A stretch of DNA of 39,867 bases from Bacteroidota bacterium. Lineage in GTDB: Bacteria; Bacteroidota; Bacteroidia; Chitinophagales; Chitinophagaceae. The DNA lies in contig CANFXV010000021.1 in the NCBI GenBank assembly GCA_947451115.1, positions 1-39,867 of the forward strand, written 5' to 3'. Position 1 is the stretch's first letter. Every line of letters starts with the position of its first letter. The notes beneath the pieces are model-generated. The model had not been told where the DNA came from, did not search any database, and saw nothing but the letters and a program-made list of their open reading frames with translations. Of this stretch, positions 7,574-16,223 are shown in pieces. The translations under genes were made by a program, and so were the position numbers.

Positions 7574-8731
7574 TTGAAAAAAATTATTTTTTTCTTTTTA
7601 TGCTTTGCTGCCTGTTTATGGTCTAAGAATAGCTTAGCTCAGAACAGTACAGAAACCACCGCCAAATTACAAGTAAGCGTTTTAACCTGCGCTGCTGGTG
7701 AAGATATTTATACGGTTTGGGGCCATACTGCGGTGAGAGTCATTGACAGCATCAATCACACCGACTTTGTTTTTAATTTTGGCACATTTGATTTTAACGA
7801 ACCTAATTTTTTAGCCAAGTTTATCAAAGGCGACTTACTTTATTTTGTATCCGTTAATAACTACAGCGAATTTTTAAATGAATACCAATTCGAAAAAAGA
7901 AATGTATACGAGCAGGTATTAAAATTAAGCACTGCAGAAAAAATAAAATGGTATACGGCCCTTCAAGTAAATATGATGGGAAACAACCGTTTTTATTTAT
8001 ATAATTTTATTTCCGACAACTGCACCACGCGTGTAAAAGACGGTCTTTTTAAAAATAGTAATTTTCAAGCAAGTTCGCTTCCTGTAAAATCTTACCGTAC
8101 GGAAGTGGTGACTGCCCCTTACCAACAAGGACTACCTTGGATTGGCCTAGGCATTGATTTATTGCTAGGCGCTTACTCGGACCAAAAACCTAACGACAAC
8201 CAAGCTGGCTTTTTACCTTTTTTACTTCACCAACAAATTGCCAGTACAGGACGTTTGGTAGTTAAGGAAAATGTTTTAACCTATGCGAGCGAAAAGCCCA
8301 TAAGTAGTAATAGTCCCTTATATATTTTATTCGCTTTATTGTTATTTTACGCATGCTGTTCCAAATGGAATAGCCTCATTACACAGCGCATAGCAAAAGT
8401 TATAGATGTTTTACTTTTAATTTCATTTACTGTAGGGGGTAGCTTAATGCTGTATATGAGTTTAATTTCAAAACACACAGCCTGTTACCAGAACTATAAT
8501 TTAATGTGGATGCACCCTTTATATATTATAGCCCTAGTATTTTATTTTATTCCTTCTAAAGCCATTGGGCAAATTGGTTTGCTATTCTTAGCATCAATTG
8601 CTGGCTTAATTATTACGAGCTACTGGCTTCCGCAACATTTTTCCATAGAAGTATGGGCATTGATGGGCATAGCAATCTTATTGAATTACCGATTAATAGA
8701 AAAAGGACGCATCAATTCATTATTTAAATAA
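7574..8731 (+). CDS. DUF4105 / Lnb N-terminal-domain membrane protein
   Basis: The 385-residue protein has a signal peptide (MKKIIFFFLCFAACLWSKNSLAQ), a periplasmic DUF4105 domain (about 30-215) and several hydrophobic C-terminal segments (about 245-375). Conserved features are WGHTAVRV with H51 and NFISDNCTTRVKDG with C150, a plausible Cys/His catalytic pair. This Pfam family has been renamed after Lnb, the lipoprotein N-acyltransferase described in Bacteroides. An Lnb-like role in lipoprotein maturation is therefore possible but is not shown for this protein. The start must be the TTG at 7574, because no in-frame ATG would preserve the signal peptide. It follows guaB by 22 bases and precedes the SDR gene by 5. 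Confidence 0.8.
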   Translation: MKKIIFFFLCFAACLWSKNSLAQNSTETTAKLQVSVLTCAAGEDIYTVWGHTAVRVIDSINHTDFVFNFGTFDFNEPNFLAKFIKGDLLYFVSVNNYSEFLNEYQFEKRNVYEQVLKLSTAEKIKWYTALQVNMMGNNRFYLYNFISDNCTTRVKDGLFKNSNFQASSLPVKSYRTEVVTAPYQQGLPWIGLGIDLLLGAYSDQKPNDNQAGFLPFLLHQQIASTGRLVVKENVLTYASEKPISSNSPLYILFALLLFYACCSKWNSLITQRIAKVIDVLLLISFTVGGSLMLYMSLISKHTACYQNYNLMWMHPLYIIALVFYFIPSKAIGQIGLLFLASIAGLIITSYWLPQHFSIEVWALMGIAILLNYRLIEKGRINSLFK

Positions 8732-8736
8732 ATACA

Positions 8737-9495
8737 ATGTCAAAAATAATTTTAATTACAGGGGCAAGTTCGGGTTTTGGAAAAGCCATAGCAGAAAAAT
8801 TTGCAGCGGGTGGTTGGAATTTAATTTTAACTGCACGTAGAAAAGAAAAATTAGAAACCGTAGCCAAGGATGTAGAAAAAAAATATGGGGTAAAAACATT
8901 GTCCTTAGTTTTTGATGTTCAAGACAAACAAGCTGTATTTCAACAAATTGGTGGTTTACCTAGCGAATGGCAAGCTATTGATTTATTAGTAAACAATGCT
9001 GGCCTTGCCTTGGGTAGAGACAGCTTTGAAAATGCCAACATTGAAGATTGGGATACCATGATTGATACCAATGTTAAAGGTTTATTGTATTGCTCCAAAG
9101 CAACACTGCCATACTTAATTAAACAGCAAGGGCATATCATTAATATTGGCAGCACCGCAGGTAAAGAAGTATACAAGGATGGCAATGTGTATTGTGCTTC
9201 TAAGCATGCCGTTGATGCCATCACTAAAGCACAAAGAATAGATTTATTGCAATACAAAATAAAAGTCACCGCCATTCATCCGGGTGCGGTAGAGACAGAT
9301 TTTTCTTTGGTAAGATTTAAAGGAGATGCTACAAAAGCTGCAGCAGTATATGCTGGCTACGAACCTTTAAAAGCAGAAGACATTGCAGATACCGCCTGGT
9401 ATGTGGCTAATCTGCCTAAACATGTTTGTATCAATGATTTGGTCATGACCTGTATAGCTCAAGGAAATTCAATAACGATACACAAGGATGCTTAG
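8737..9495 (+). CDS. SDR-family NAD(P)-dependent oxidoreductase, YdfG-like
   Basis: A classical short-chain dehydrogenase of 252 residues. It has the nucleotide-binding TGASSGFGKAIA (8-19), the structural NNAG (86-89) and the catalytic residues S139, Y152 and K156 (YCASK). IHPGAVETDF follows. The ARRKEKL sequence after the second beta strand favours NADP over NAD. It resembles YdfG-type 3-hydroxy acid dehydrogenases in length and motifs, but the substrate cannot be read from sequence. It starts five bases after the DUF4105 gene, so translational coupling is likely. It converges on the nucleotidyltransferase gene with a 15-base gap and no visible terminator. Confidence 0.9.
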   Translation: MSKIILITGASSGFGKAIAEKFAAGGWNLILTARRKEKLETVAKDVEKKYGVKTLSLVFDVQDKQAVFQQIGGLPSEWQAIDLLVNNAGLALGRDSFENANIEDWDTMIDTNVKGLLYCSKATLPYLIKQQGHIINIGSTAGKEVYKDGNVYCASKHAVDAITKAQRIDLLQYKIKVTAIHPGAVETDFSLVRFKGDATKAAAVYAGYEPLKAEDIADTAWYVANLPKHVCINDLVMTCIAQGNSITIHKDA

Positions 9496-9510
9496 TCCAG
9501 TGGAATAAAT

Positions 9511-10503
9511 TTATCCGAAATCAATCTCCGTATTGTCTCCGATATTTAAAGTACGGCTTAATCCTTTCACGGCTGCATCACTTCCTATCAATGAATTATC
9601 TAAAACTACTTCGTCGAGTGTGGTGTAGGATCCAATGATACTATCTTTCACCACCGAACTCTTAATGGTGGTATTGTTCCCAATGGTAACATGTGGCCCG
9701 ATGATGGAATGCTCTATTACACAACCTTCTGCAATACTTACAGGCGCTATAATTATACTATTGGGATAACTGTCTGCACTTACTGCTAAGCCACCTGTTT
9801 TCTTAAGTAATACTGCATTGGCTTCTAATAAATTTTCTTTCTTGCCGCAATCGTACCAATGCTTTACTTTAAAAGATCTAAATTCTACTCCTTTTTTGAT
9901 CATACAATCCAATGCATCTGTTAAATTGTATTCGCCATTAGATTTGATGTCTTCTTGAAAAAGTTGCTGAAAACATTCAAATAAAATTTTCGACTCTTTA
10001 ATTTTATACAAGCCCACCAAGGCATTGTTGCTTTTTGGAATAGAGGGTTTCTCCACCGCGTGTTCAATTTTACCTTCCTCATCTATTTCAACCACACCAA
10101 ACTGTCTTGGGTCATCCACTTTTTTGATACCCAACATACTATAAGGGCTCTCCATTACTTCTTTAAGATCAAATTCACAAATGGTATCTCCCAGGGCAAT
10201 AAAAACTTCCTCCTCTCCCACTATTTTTTTTGCCAATTCGATGGCATGGGCAGTTCCATTGCGTTCGTTTTGATATACAAAATGGGTAGTTAAATGAGGG
10301 TAAGTGGCTTGCACATAGTCTTGAATTTTATCGCCTAAATAACCTACAATAAATATAAACTCGGTAATACCCACTTCTCTGAGCTGATCTACTATAAAAC
10401 TGAGTATAGTTTTACCCGCCACTGGTATCAAGGCCTTGGGCTGTGTGTAGGTATGTGGGCGAAGTTTTGCCCCAGCGCCTGCAACTGGTATAATAGCCTT
10501 CAT
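9511..10503 (-). CDS. Sugar-phosphate nucleotidyltransferase with left-handed beta-helix C-terminus
   Basis: The 330-residue protein begins MKAIIPVAGAGAKLRPHTYT and has the NDP-sugar pyrophosphorylase signature G-x-G-x3-R...T-x-PKALIPV, followed by FIFIVGYLGDKIQDYV and an ALGDTI metal-binding Asp. The C-terminus (about 235-325) has hexapeptide-type repeats (SIIGPHVTIGNNTTIKSSVV), the left-handed beta-helix of glucose-1-phosphate thymidylyl- or uridylyl-transferase relatives. The exact nucleotide and sugar are unclear. An upstream extension reading MLHLSPPKKKN is unlikely, because MKAIIPVAGAG is the usual N-terminus. TACATTTA (10527-10534, minus) is one base off a -7 box. It is divergent from glyA. 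Confidence 0.88.
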   Translation of the reverse strand: MKAIIPVAGAGAKLRPHTYTQPKALIPVAGKTILSFIVDQLREVGITEFIFIVGYLGDKIQDYVQATYPHLTTHFVYQNERNGTAHAIELAKKIVGEEEVFIALGDTICEFDLKEVMESPYSMLGIKKVDDPRQFGVVEIDEEGKIEHAVEKPSIPKSNNALVGLYKIKESKILFECFQQLFQEDIKSNGEYNLTDALDCMIKKGVEFRSFKVKHWYDCGKKENLLEANAVLLKKTGGLAVSADSYPNSIIIAPVSIAEGCVIEHSIIGPHVTIGNNTTIKSSVVKDSIIGSYTTLDEVVLDNSLIGSDAAVKGLSRTLNIGDNTEIDFG

Positions 10504-10638
10504 ATTTTTCTTTTTAGGGGGTGATAAATGTAGCAAATAACTGTTAGTAAAACTTCAATTTTGCGGTTCATTTAGGCCATTTCTGCAAAAGGCATTTAAA
10601 ATGTGGATATTAGGCCTCCAACTGTTGAAACTTGGACT

Positions 10639-10668
10639 TTGACTAGGCTAATTAATGCTCTATTTTTG
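10639..10668 (+). promoter_or_regulatory. glyA promoter (TTG-N19-TATTTTTG)
   Basis: TTG at 10639-10641, a 19-base spacer and TATTTTTG at 10661-10668 match the Bacteroidota consensus fully. The box ends 27 bases before the ATG at 10696, giving a short untranslated leader. An in-frame extension starting at 10603 would run through this promoter, so it is rejected. Confidence 0.75.
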
Positions 10669-10695
10669 CAAAATAGAACCCTAAAAATTCCAAAC

Positions 10696-11976
10696 ATGCA
10701 AAGAGATACCCTTGTATTTGACATCATCCGCCAAGAATTAGAACGCCAAAGAAGAGGCATTGAATTGATTGCTTCTGAAAATTTTACCAGCTTACAAGTA
10801 ATGCAAGCCATGGGTGGTGTGATGACCAACAAATATGCCGAAGGTTATCCAGGTCGTCGTTATTATGGCGGCTGTGAAATTGTAGATAAAACAGAAACCT
10901 TAGCCATTGATAGATTAAAAGAAGTTTTTGGTTTGGAATACGCTAACGTACAACCGCATAGTGGTGCGCAAGCCAATGCTGCAGTGATGCTTGCCATCTT
11001 ACAACCAGGCGATGCTATTTTAGGTTTGGACTTAAGCATGGGTGGTCACTTAACACATGGTAGTGCAGTGAATTTTTCTGGTAAAACTTATACCCCTCAT
11101 TTTTATGGAGTGGTAAAAGAAACTGGATTGATTGATTATGAAATGTTAGAAAGTCAAGCAAGAGCACACAAGCCTAAATTAATTATTTGCGGTGCCAGTG
11201 CTTATAGCCGTGATATAGATTATGCGCGCATTCGTAAAGTAGCTGATGAAGTTGGTGCCTTTGTTTTGGCAGATATCGCTCACCCTGCAGGATTAATTGC
11301 TAAAGGCTTATTAAGCTCTCCATTTAATCACTGTCATTTTGTAACTTCTACTACACATAAAACTTTACGTGGACCACGTGGTGGTGTTATTATGATGGCG
11401 AAAGATGGTGAAAACACGCTAGGATTAAAAGATGTAAAAGGTAATTTAAGATTATGGTCCAATGTAATTGACATGGCAGTATTCCCTGGTACACAAGGGG
11501 GGCCATTAGAGCATGTGATTGCTGCTAAAGCCATTGCCTTTGGTGAAATTTTATCTGATGAATTCACGGTGTATGCGAAGCAAGTGCAAAAAAATGCACA
11601 AGCTATGGCAGCTGCATTTGTTGCAAAAGGGTATGAAATTATTAGTGGTGGTACCGATAATCATTTAATGTTGATCGACTTACGCAATAAAAATATTAGT
11701 GGTAAAAAAGCAGAGCAAGTATTAGGACATGCCGATATTACCGCCAATAAAAACATGGTGCCTTACGATGATAAATCGGCCTTTGTTACTTCAGGTATTC
11801 GTTTTGGCGTGGCTGCTATCACTTCACGCGGAATGACTGAAACCCATATTCCTTTTGTAGTAGAAGCCATTGACAAAGCCTTAATGAATGCAGATAATGA
11901 AACTGTATTAGCGGATACAAAAAAAGACGTGAACAAGTTTATGGAGCAGTTTGTATTGTATCCAGAATTAGGATAA
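10696..11976 (+). CDS. glyA: Serine hydroxymethyltransferase
   Basis: GlyA is a PLP enzyme that converts serine and tetrahydrofolate to glycine and 5,10-methylene-tetrahydrofolate. From the ATG at 10696 it has 426 residues, normal for the family. It has [40 protein letters not shown], the PLP-lysine segment [14 protein letters not shown] with K222, and [17 protein letters not shown]. The start is set by the N-terminus [15 protein letters not shown] and by the promoter 27 bases upstream. A strong terminator follows the stop. Its product is a substrate of FolD, encoded 9 kb away in the same window. Confidence 0.97.
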   Translation: MQRDTLVFDIIRQELERQRRGIELIASENFTSLQVMQAMGGVMTNKYAEGYPGRRYYGGCEIVDKTETLAIDRLKEVFGLEYANVQPHSGAQANAAVMLAILQPGDAILGLDLSMGGHLTHGSAVNFSGKTYTPHFYGVVKETGLIDYEMLESQARAHKPKLIICGASAYSRDIDYARIRKVADEVGAFVLADIAHPAGLIAKGLLSSPFNHCHFVTSTTHKTLRGPRGGVIMMAKDGENTLGLKDVKGNLRLWSNVIDMAVFPGTQGGPLEHVIAAKAIAFGEILSDEFTVYAKQVQKNAQAMAAAFVAKGYEIISGGTDNHLMLIDLRNKNISGKKAEQVLGHADITANKNMVPYDDKSAFVTSGIRFGVAAITSRGMTETHIPFVVEAIDKALMNADNETVLADTKKDVNKFMEQFVLYPELG

Positions 11977-12017
11977 GCTGCGCATTTGACTTTAATGAGT
12001 TTAATCAGTATAGAAAG

Positions 12018-12043
12018 AACCTCCCTCACCCGGAGGTTTTTTT
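12018..12043 (+). terminator. Intrinsic terminator of glyA
   Basis: AACCTCC (12018-12024) pairs with GGAGGTT (12032-12038) around a 7-base loop and is followed by a T run. It lies 42 bases after the glyA stop and before the DUF4293 gene. Confidence 0.85.
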
Positions 12044-12068
12044 ATTTGAAATAGATTAACTTTATACT

Positions 12069-12470
12069 ATGATACAAAGAATACAAACCATTTGGCTTTT
12101 ACTTACCAGCGCTGCAGCCTTTTCTGCTTTGCGTTTTCCTTTTTATTATACGCCTACTCCCTTTGCTTTAGAAATTAATGGTAGTGCTCAGTATAGCACG
12201 CTTATCTCTTTGGCATTTAGTGCTTGCCTTTCTTTTATCACTATATTTTTATACGGCAACCGTATGTTGCAACTAAAAGTAGTATTGGTGAATTTTTTAT
12301 TGTCGGTACTCATTGGCTACTTCATTTACAAAGTAGTCATTACTAATCCAGGCGGTGGCTTCACCCTGCCATCGGCTGCATTATTCATCATGCCTATTTT
12401 ACAAATTATGGCAGTAGTGAATATTTACAAAGATGAAATGAAAGTGAAAAGCGCAGATAGGTTACGATAG
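12069..12470 (+). CDS. DUF4293 family small membrane protein
   Basis: This 133-residue protein begins MIQRIQTIWLLLTSAAAFSA and has four hydrophobic segments (about 8-24, 42-62, 68-88, 98-120), ending in a short charged tail (YKDEMKVKSADRLR). The MIQRIQTIWLLL start and four-segment layout fit DUF4293, a Bacteroidota inner-membrane family of unknown function. The ATG is preceded at four bases by TAACTTTA (12057-12064), one mismatch from the -7 consensus. It lies downstream of the glyA terminator, so it is probably transcribed on its own. It converges on uvrA with only four bases between stops. Confidence 0.82.
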   Translation: MIQRIQTIWLLLTSAAAFSALRFPFYYTPTPFALEINGSAQYSTLISLAFSACLSFITIFLYGNRMLQLKVVLVNFLLSVLIGYFIYKVVITNPGGGFTLPSAALFIMPILQIMAVVNIYKDEMKVKSADRLR

Positions 12471-12474
12471 TCAA

Positions 12475-15300
12475 TTAGTCCAAATACTTCCCTGTTTGAG
12501 AAGCCTTGCATTTGGTTAAACCCTTGGGTACACCCGCATAAACGACAGTTCCACCACCCTCGCCCGCCTCTGGTCCCATATCAATGACCCAGTCGGCTAC
12601 TTTAATAATGTCGGTATTATGTTCAACAACTATTAAAGAATGCCCTTGTTCTATTAAAGCATTAAAGGCTTTTAATAATTTATGAATATCATGAAAGTGC
12701 AAGCCAGTTGTAGGCTCATCAAATATGAATAACATTTTATTGCTTGCTTTGCCCTTACCTAAGAAACTTGCCAACTTAACTCTTTGTGCTTCCCCTCCAC
12801 TTAAAGTACTACTGCTCTGTCCCAACTTTACATAACCTAGTCCCACTTCTTGTAAAGGACCTATGGCTAGTACGATATTTTTTTCTTCACTAAAAAATTC
12901 TATGGCCTCATCTACACTCATCTCAAGTACCTCGTAAATATTTTTACCTTTGTACTGCACTTCTAATACTGGTTCCTTAAATCTTTTCCCTCCACAATCC
13001 TCACAAGTTAAATGCACATCGGCTAAAAACTGCATCTCTACTAATTGCTCTCCTTCGCCTTTACAGGTATCGCATCTGCCTCCATCTACATTGAAAGAAA
13101 AATGCTTAGGTAAAAAACCTCTAATTTTTGAAAGCGCTTGCTTGGAATATAAATCTCTAATGGCGTCGTAAGCTTTAATATAGGTTACCGGATTAGACCT
13201 TGAAGATTTTCCAATAGGATTTTGATCCACCATTTCTATTTGATCAATCAAGTGTAAGTCGCCACTAATAGCATTATAACCGCCTACAATTTCAGTAGGT
13301 AATTGTTTTGCTTTTAATAAGGCGTTGTACAATACTTGTTTAACCAAGGTGGTTTTTCCACTTCCACTCACTCCACTTACTACACATAAGCTATGTAGTG
13401 GGAATTGTACATCAATAGTTTTTAAATTATGTAAATAAGCTCCTTCTAATTTTATAAAGTGTTTGGAAATTCTTGTTTTTGCAGGAATAGGTATACTTAA
13501 AGCACCGCTCAAATATTTTCCGGTTAAACTATTTTTATCTTTGATAAGTGCCGCTGCATTGCCCACTGCTACTACTTCTCCGCCCTGATGCGCCGCTAAA
13601 GGCCCCATGTCTATTATATGATCGGCGTGGCGCATAATTTGTTCGTCGTGCTCCACCACCACCACCGTGTTGCCTAAGTCTCTTAAGTTTTGTAATACTT
13701 TAATTAGCCTTTCTGTATCTCTAGAATGTAGCCCGATACTTGGCTCATCTAAAATATAGAGCGAGTTCGTTAAGTTAGACCCCAAACATCTGGTGAGTTG
13801 TATTCTTTGACTTTCTCCACCACTTAAACTATTGGCCAACCTTGACAAGGTTAAATAGCCCAAACCTACGTCCATTAATGTTTGTATACGTTGTTCTAAT
13901 TCAATTAATAAACGCTTAGCTACTTGCTTTTCATGCTCCGATAATTTTAACTGCGTAAACCAGACCTGCAAATCCTTCACCGGCATGGCGCATAATTCTC
14001 CAATATGCTTGCCTCCAATTTTTACATACAAAGCTTCCTTGCGCACACGATAACCTTCACAATCAGGACAATTGGTTCTGCCACGATACCTACTCAACAT
14101 TACCCTAAATTGTACTTTATATAAATGCGCTTTTACATCTTCAAAAAAAGCATCGATACCTAAGGCCTTTCCCACACCCTTCCACAATTGTGTGGTTTGA
14201 GCCTTGGTTAATTTATTGATGGGTTGATGAATAGGAAAACCTGCCTTGCCTGCCTCTTTTACAAACTGATCCTTCCACCAAACTAATTTTTCTCCCTTCC
14301 AAGGCGCCACCCCTCCATCATAAACCGATAAATTGGTATTGGGGATGACTAAATTTTCATCAATGCCCAATACCTGACTATAGCCCTCGCAAGTAGGACA
14401 TGCACCGTAAGGATTGTTAAATGAAAATAAATTTGGACTAGGTTCGTCAAAATCCATTCCATCTAAAGTGAACTTATTATTAAAAGTTTTTAAAATGGTT
14501 TCATTTTGTTCCACCCATAATAGGCCTTCCCCTTCGTAAAATGCGGTACCTATGGAATCACTAATTCTGTGAAGATCATCTTCCTCAAATGCTTTCACTA
14601 CCACACGGTCAATTAAAACATAAACATCATGTGCCTTAATGGTTTTGGTTATTTCGGCCTTGGTCATGGCTAATGCATCTTCAATTCTTAAAATACTTGA
14701 TGCATTTGTTTTTGAAGATGCTCTTAAATAAATTCTTGCAAAACCTTTTTGTAATAAAATATTTAGCTCTTCCTGAATATCTCTTTTGGCTTGTTGCTTA
14801 AAGGGTACAATAATGACCATCTTGTCTCCCGTTTTCCCTTTTTGGATAAACTCCAATACGTCCTGCACATCCTGTTTTTTTACTTCCAAACCACTAATGG
14901 GTGAATAGGTTTTTCCCACCCTTGCATAAAATACACGCAGGTAATCATAAATCTCGGTCATGCTGCCTACTGTACTTCGAGGGGTGCGGGTGACCACTTT
15001 TTGCTCAATGGCTATGGCTGGGCATAGCCCCTTGATATAATCTACATCGGGCTTACCCATTCTAGACATGAACTGCCTTGCATAGGAAGATAAGCTCTCA
15101 GCATAACGCCTTTGGCCTTCTGCAAATAAGGTATCGATGGTTAAGGAGGACTTTCCACTGCCAGACACCCCAGTCACCACAATGAATTGATTGCGCGGAA
15201 ATTGAACCGTGACATTTTTTAAATTATGCACCCTTGCCCCTACAACTTGTATGTCATTATTTTCAAGCTGCTCCAATTTCCCTTTTTTACTGCTGGCCAT
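12475..15300 (-). CDS. uvrA: Excinuclease ABC subunit A
   Basis: UvrA is the damage-sensing ATPase of nucleotide excision repair, acting with UvrB and UvrC. The 941 residues match the family length. The first ABC module has Walker A GVSGSGKSSLTIDTLFAEGQ and the RRYAESLSSYARQF segment. A zinc finger around CPTCEGY lies in the middle. The first ABC signature is LSGGESQRIQL, with ILDEPSIGLH as Walker B. The second module has GVSGSGKTTLVKQ, the zinc module CDTCKGEG...CEDCGGKRF and LSGGEAQRVKLA. No defects are visible. The start codon lies four bases after TTATTTTG (minus strand), one base off a -7 box, so this gene also fits the leaderless pattern. Confidence 0.98.
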   Translation of the reverse strand: MASSKKGKLEQLENNDIQVVGARVHNLKNVTVQFPRNQFIVVTGVSGSGKSSLTIDTLFAEGQRRYAESLSSYARQFMSRMGKPDVDYIKGLCPAIAIEQKVVTRTPRSTVGSMTEIYDYLRVFYARVGKTYSPISGLEVKKQDVQDVLEFIQKGKTGDKMVIIVPFKQQAKRDIQEELNILLQKGFARIYLRASSKTNASSILRIEDALAMTKAEITKTIKAHDVYVLIDRVVVKAFEEDDLHRISDSIGTAFYEGEGLLWVEQNETILKTFNNKFTLDGMDFDEPSPNLFSFNNPYGACPTCEGYSQVLGIDENLVIPNTNLSVYDGGVAPWKGEKLVWWKDQFVKEAGKAGFPIHQPINKLTKAQTTQLWKGVGKALGIDAFFEDVKAHLYKVQFRVMLSRYRGRTNCPDCEGYRVRKEALYVKIGGKHIGELCAMPVKDLQVWFTQLKLSEHEKQVAKRLLIELEQRIQTLMDVGLGYLTLSRLANSLSGGESQRIQLTRCLGSNLTNSLYILDEPSIGLHSRDTERLIKVLQNLRDLGNTVVVVEHDEQIMRHADHIIDMGPLAAHQGGEVVAVGNAAALIKDKNSLTGKYLSGALSIPIPAKTRISKHFIKLEGAYLHNLKTIDVQFPLHSLCVVSGVSGSGKTTLVKQVLYNALLKAKQLPTEIVGGYNAISGDLHLIDQIEMVDQNPIGKSSRSNPVTYIKAYDAIRDLYSKQALSKIRGFLPKHFSFNVDGGRCDTCKGEGEQLVEMQFLADVHLTCEDCGGKRFKEPVLEVQYKGKNIYEVLEMSVDEAIEFFSEEKNIVLAIGPLQEVGLGYVKLGQSSSTLSGGEAQRVKLASFLGKGKASNKMLFIFDEPTTGLHFHDIHKLLKAFNALIEQGHSLIVVEHNTDIIKVADWVIDMGPEAGEGGGTVVYAGVPKGLTKCKASQTGKYLD

Positions 15301-15393
15301 ATAGCAAAATAACAGATTCTAGCCCATTTAGTTGTAGAAATTTGTTCCTTTTTGACTATTAAAAATGTGGATAGCTTTTAAAAGAAATTCTTG

Positions 15394-15402
15394 TTTTCCA
15401 CA
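15394..15402 (+). promoter_or_regulatory. DnaA-box-like 9-mer between uvrA and the sigma gene
   Basis: TTTTCCACA fits the relaxed DnaA consensus TTWTNCACA. A second, one-mismatch 9-mer (TGTGGATAG, 15366-15374) lies 19 bases upstream in the opposite orientation. DnaA binding is only a possibility. Confidence 0.25.
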
Positions 15403-15470
15403 AACGCAATTTCAGTCATTATAGCTAGTAATTTGTATCTACTAACCCATCGAAACCTACCCTAAAACAA

Positions 15471-16052
15471 ATGAACAAAGAAATTCAACTATCCGACAAC
15501 GAACTCATTCAGTCCTTCCAAGACGGCAATTCAAGAGCCTTTGACGCCTTATTAGAGCGCCACCAAAATAGGATTTACAATGCCATTTTATTCATGGTCA
15601 AAGACAGCTACTTGGCAGAAGACCTTTTTCAAGAAATTCTAATCAAGGTCATCGACAACCTAACACAAAAGAAATATGCCGAAGAAGGTAAATTTTTACC
15701 TTGGGCTTTACGCATCTCCCACAATTTTGTGGTAGACCATTTTAGAAAAGTAAAACGCACCCCTACGATCAAAACTAGCGACGATCAAGATTTGTTTGAA
15801 ATCATCAAACATTCTGACCATCCTGCCGATTACAAAATGACCCGTGCACAAACGCATAAAAATATTCAAGAATTGGTAGACCTTTTACCAGATGAACAAA
15901 GAGAGATTATTGTATTAAGACATTATGCCAACCTTAGCTTTAAAGAAATTGCTCAAATGACCAATTGCAGTATCAATACGGCCCTAGGTAGAATGCGTTA
16001 TGGTTTGATTAACTTAAGGAAGATGATGATCGAGCGCGGCATGAGTTTGTAG
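15471..16052 (+). CDS. RNA polymerase sigma factor, ECF-type (sigma-70 family)
   Basis: The 193-residue protein has a sigma-70 region 2 (about 22-95: AFDALLERHQNRIYNAILFM, AEDLFQEILIKVI, FLPWALRISHNFVVDHFRK) and a region 4 helix-turn-helix (about 130-185: LPDEQREIIVLRHYANLSFKEIAQMTNCSINTALGRMRYG). Regions 1.2 and 3 are absent, as in ECF sigma factors. No anti-sigma gene is adjacent, so regulation by a partner is not evident. The start MNKEIQLSDNELIQSFQDG has normal spacing to region 2. The 170-base gap to divergent uvrA holds the likely promoter, but no exact -7 box was found. Downstream lies a terminator flanked by a 58-bp direct repeat. Confidence 0.92.
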   Translation: MNKEIQLSDNELIQSFQDGNSRAFDALLERHQNRIYNAILFMVKDSYLAEDLFQEILIKVIDNLTQKKYAEEGKFLPWALRISHNFVVDHFRKVKRTPTIKTSDDQDLFEIIKHSDHPADYKMTRAQTHKNIQELVDLLPDEQREIIVLRHYANLSFKEIAQMTNCSINTALGRMRYGLINLRKMMIERGMSL

Positions 16053-16056
16053 ATTT

Positions 16057-16114
16057 ATGTTCGTCTTTTATAAAATATAAAGACTCCATAAATCACTCTA
16101 ATGATTTATTAAAA
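16057..16114 (+). repeat. 58-bp direct repeat, copy 1 (two hairpins)
   Basis: This is identical to 16147-16204. It holds hairpin GTCTTT (16063-16068) / AAAGAC (16079-16084) with loop TATAAAATAT, and hairpin TAAATCA (16089-16095) / TGATTTA (16102-16108). It starts four bases after the sigma-gene stop, and its last four bases overlap the terminator stem. Confidence 0.95.
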
Positions 16115-16136
16115 AAGCTCCAATTGGAGCTTTTTT
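16111..16136 (+). terminator. Palindromic terminator of the sigma gene
   Basis: A perfect 26-base palindrome: AAAAAAGCTCCAA (16111-16123) followed by its complement TTGGAGCTTTTTT (16124-16136). An A-rich 5' side, a GC core and a T run make it a likely terminator in both directions. Confidence 0.8.
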
Positions 16137-16146
16137 AAATTCGTTG

Positions 16147-16204
16147 ATGTTCGTCTTTTATAAAATATAAAGACTCCATAAATCACTCTAATGATTTATT
16201 AAAA
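16147..16204 (+). repeat. 58-bp direct repeat, copy 2
   Basis: This is a perfect copy of 16057-16114, shifted by 90 bases, ending 19 bases before the dsbD stop on the opposite strand. Here GACTC within the repeat can also pair with GAGTC just outside it (16205-16209), extending the structure. Confidence 0.95.
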
Positions 16205-16223
16205 GAGTCAAATAGTTAGCGGG

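Noticed and set aside
10603..10695. N-terminal extension of glyA by 31 residues
   Set aside because: A full promoter (10639-10668) lies inside it, and the extension has no similarity to the family's usual N-terminus.
16057..16204. CRISPR array or mobile-element ends at the 58-bp repeat
   Set aside because: There are only two copies, the region between is a terminator and not a spacer of typical size, and no cas or transposase gene is nearby.
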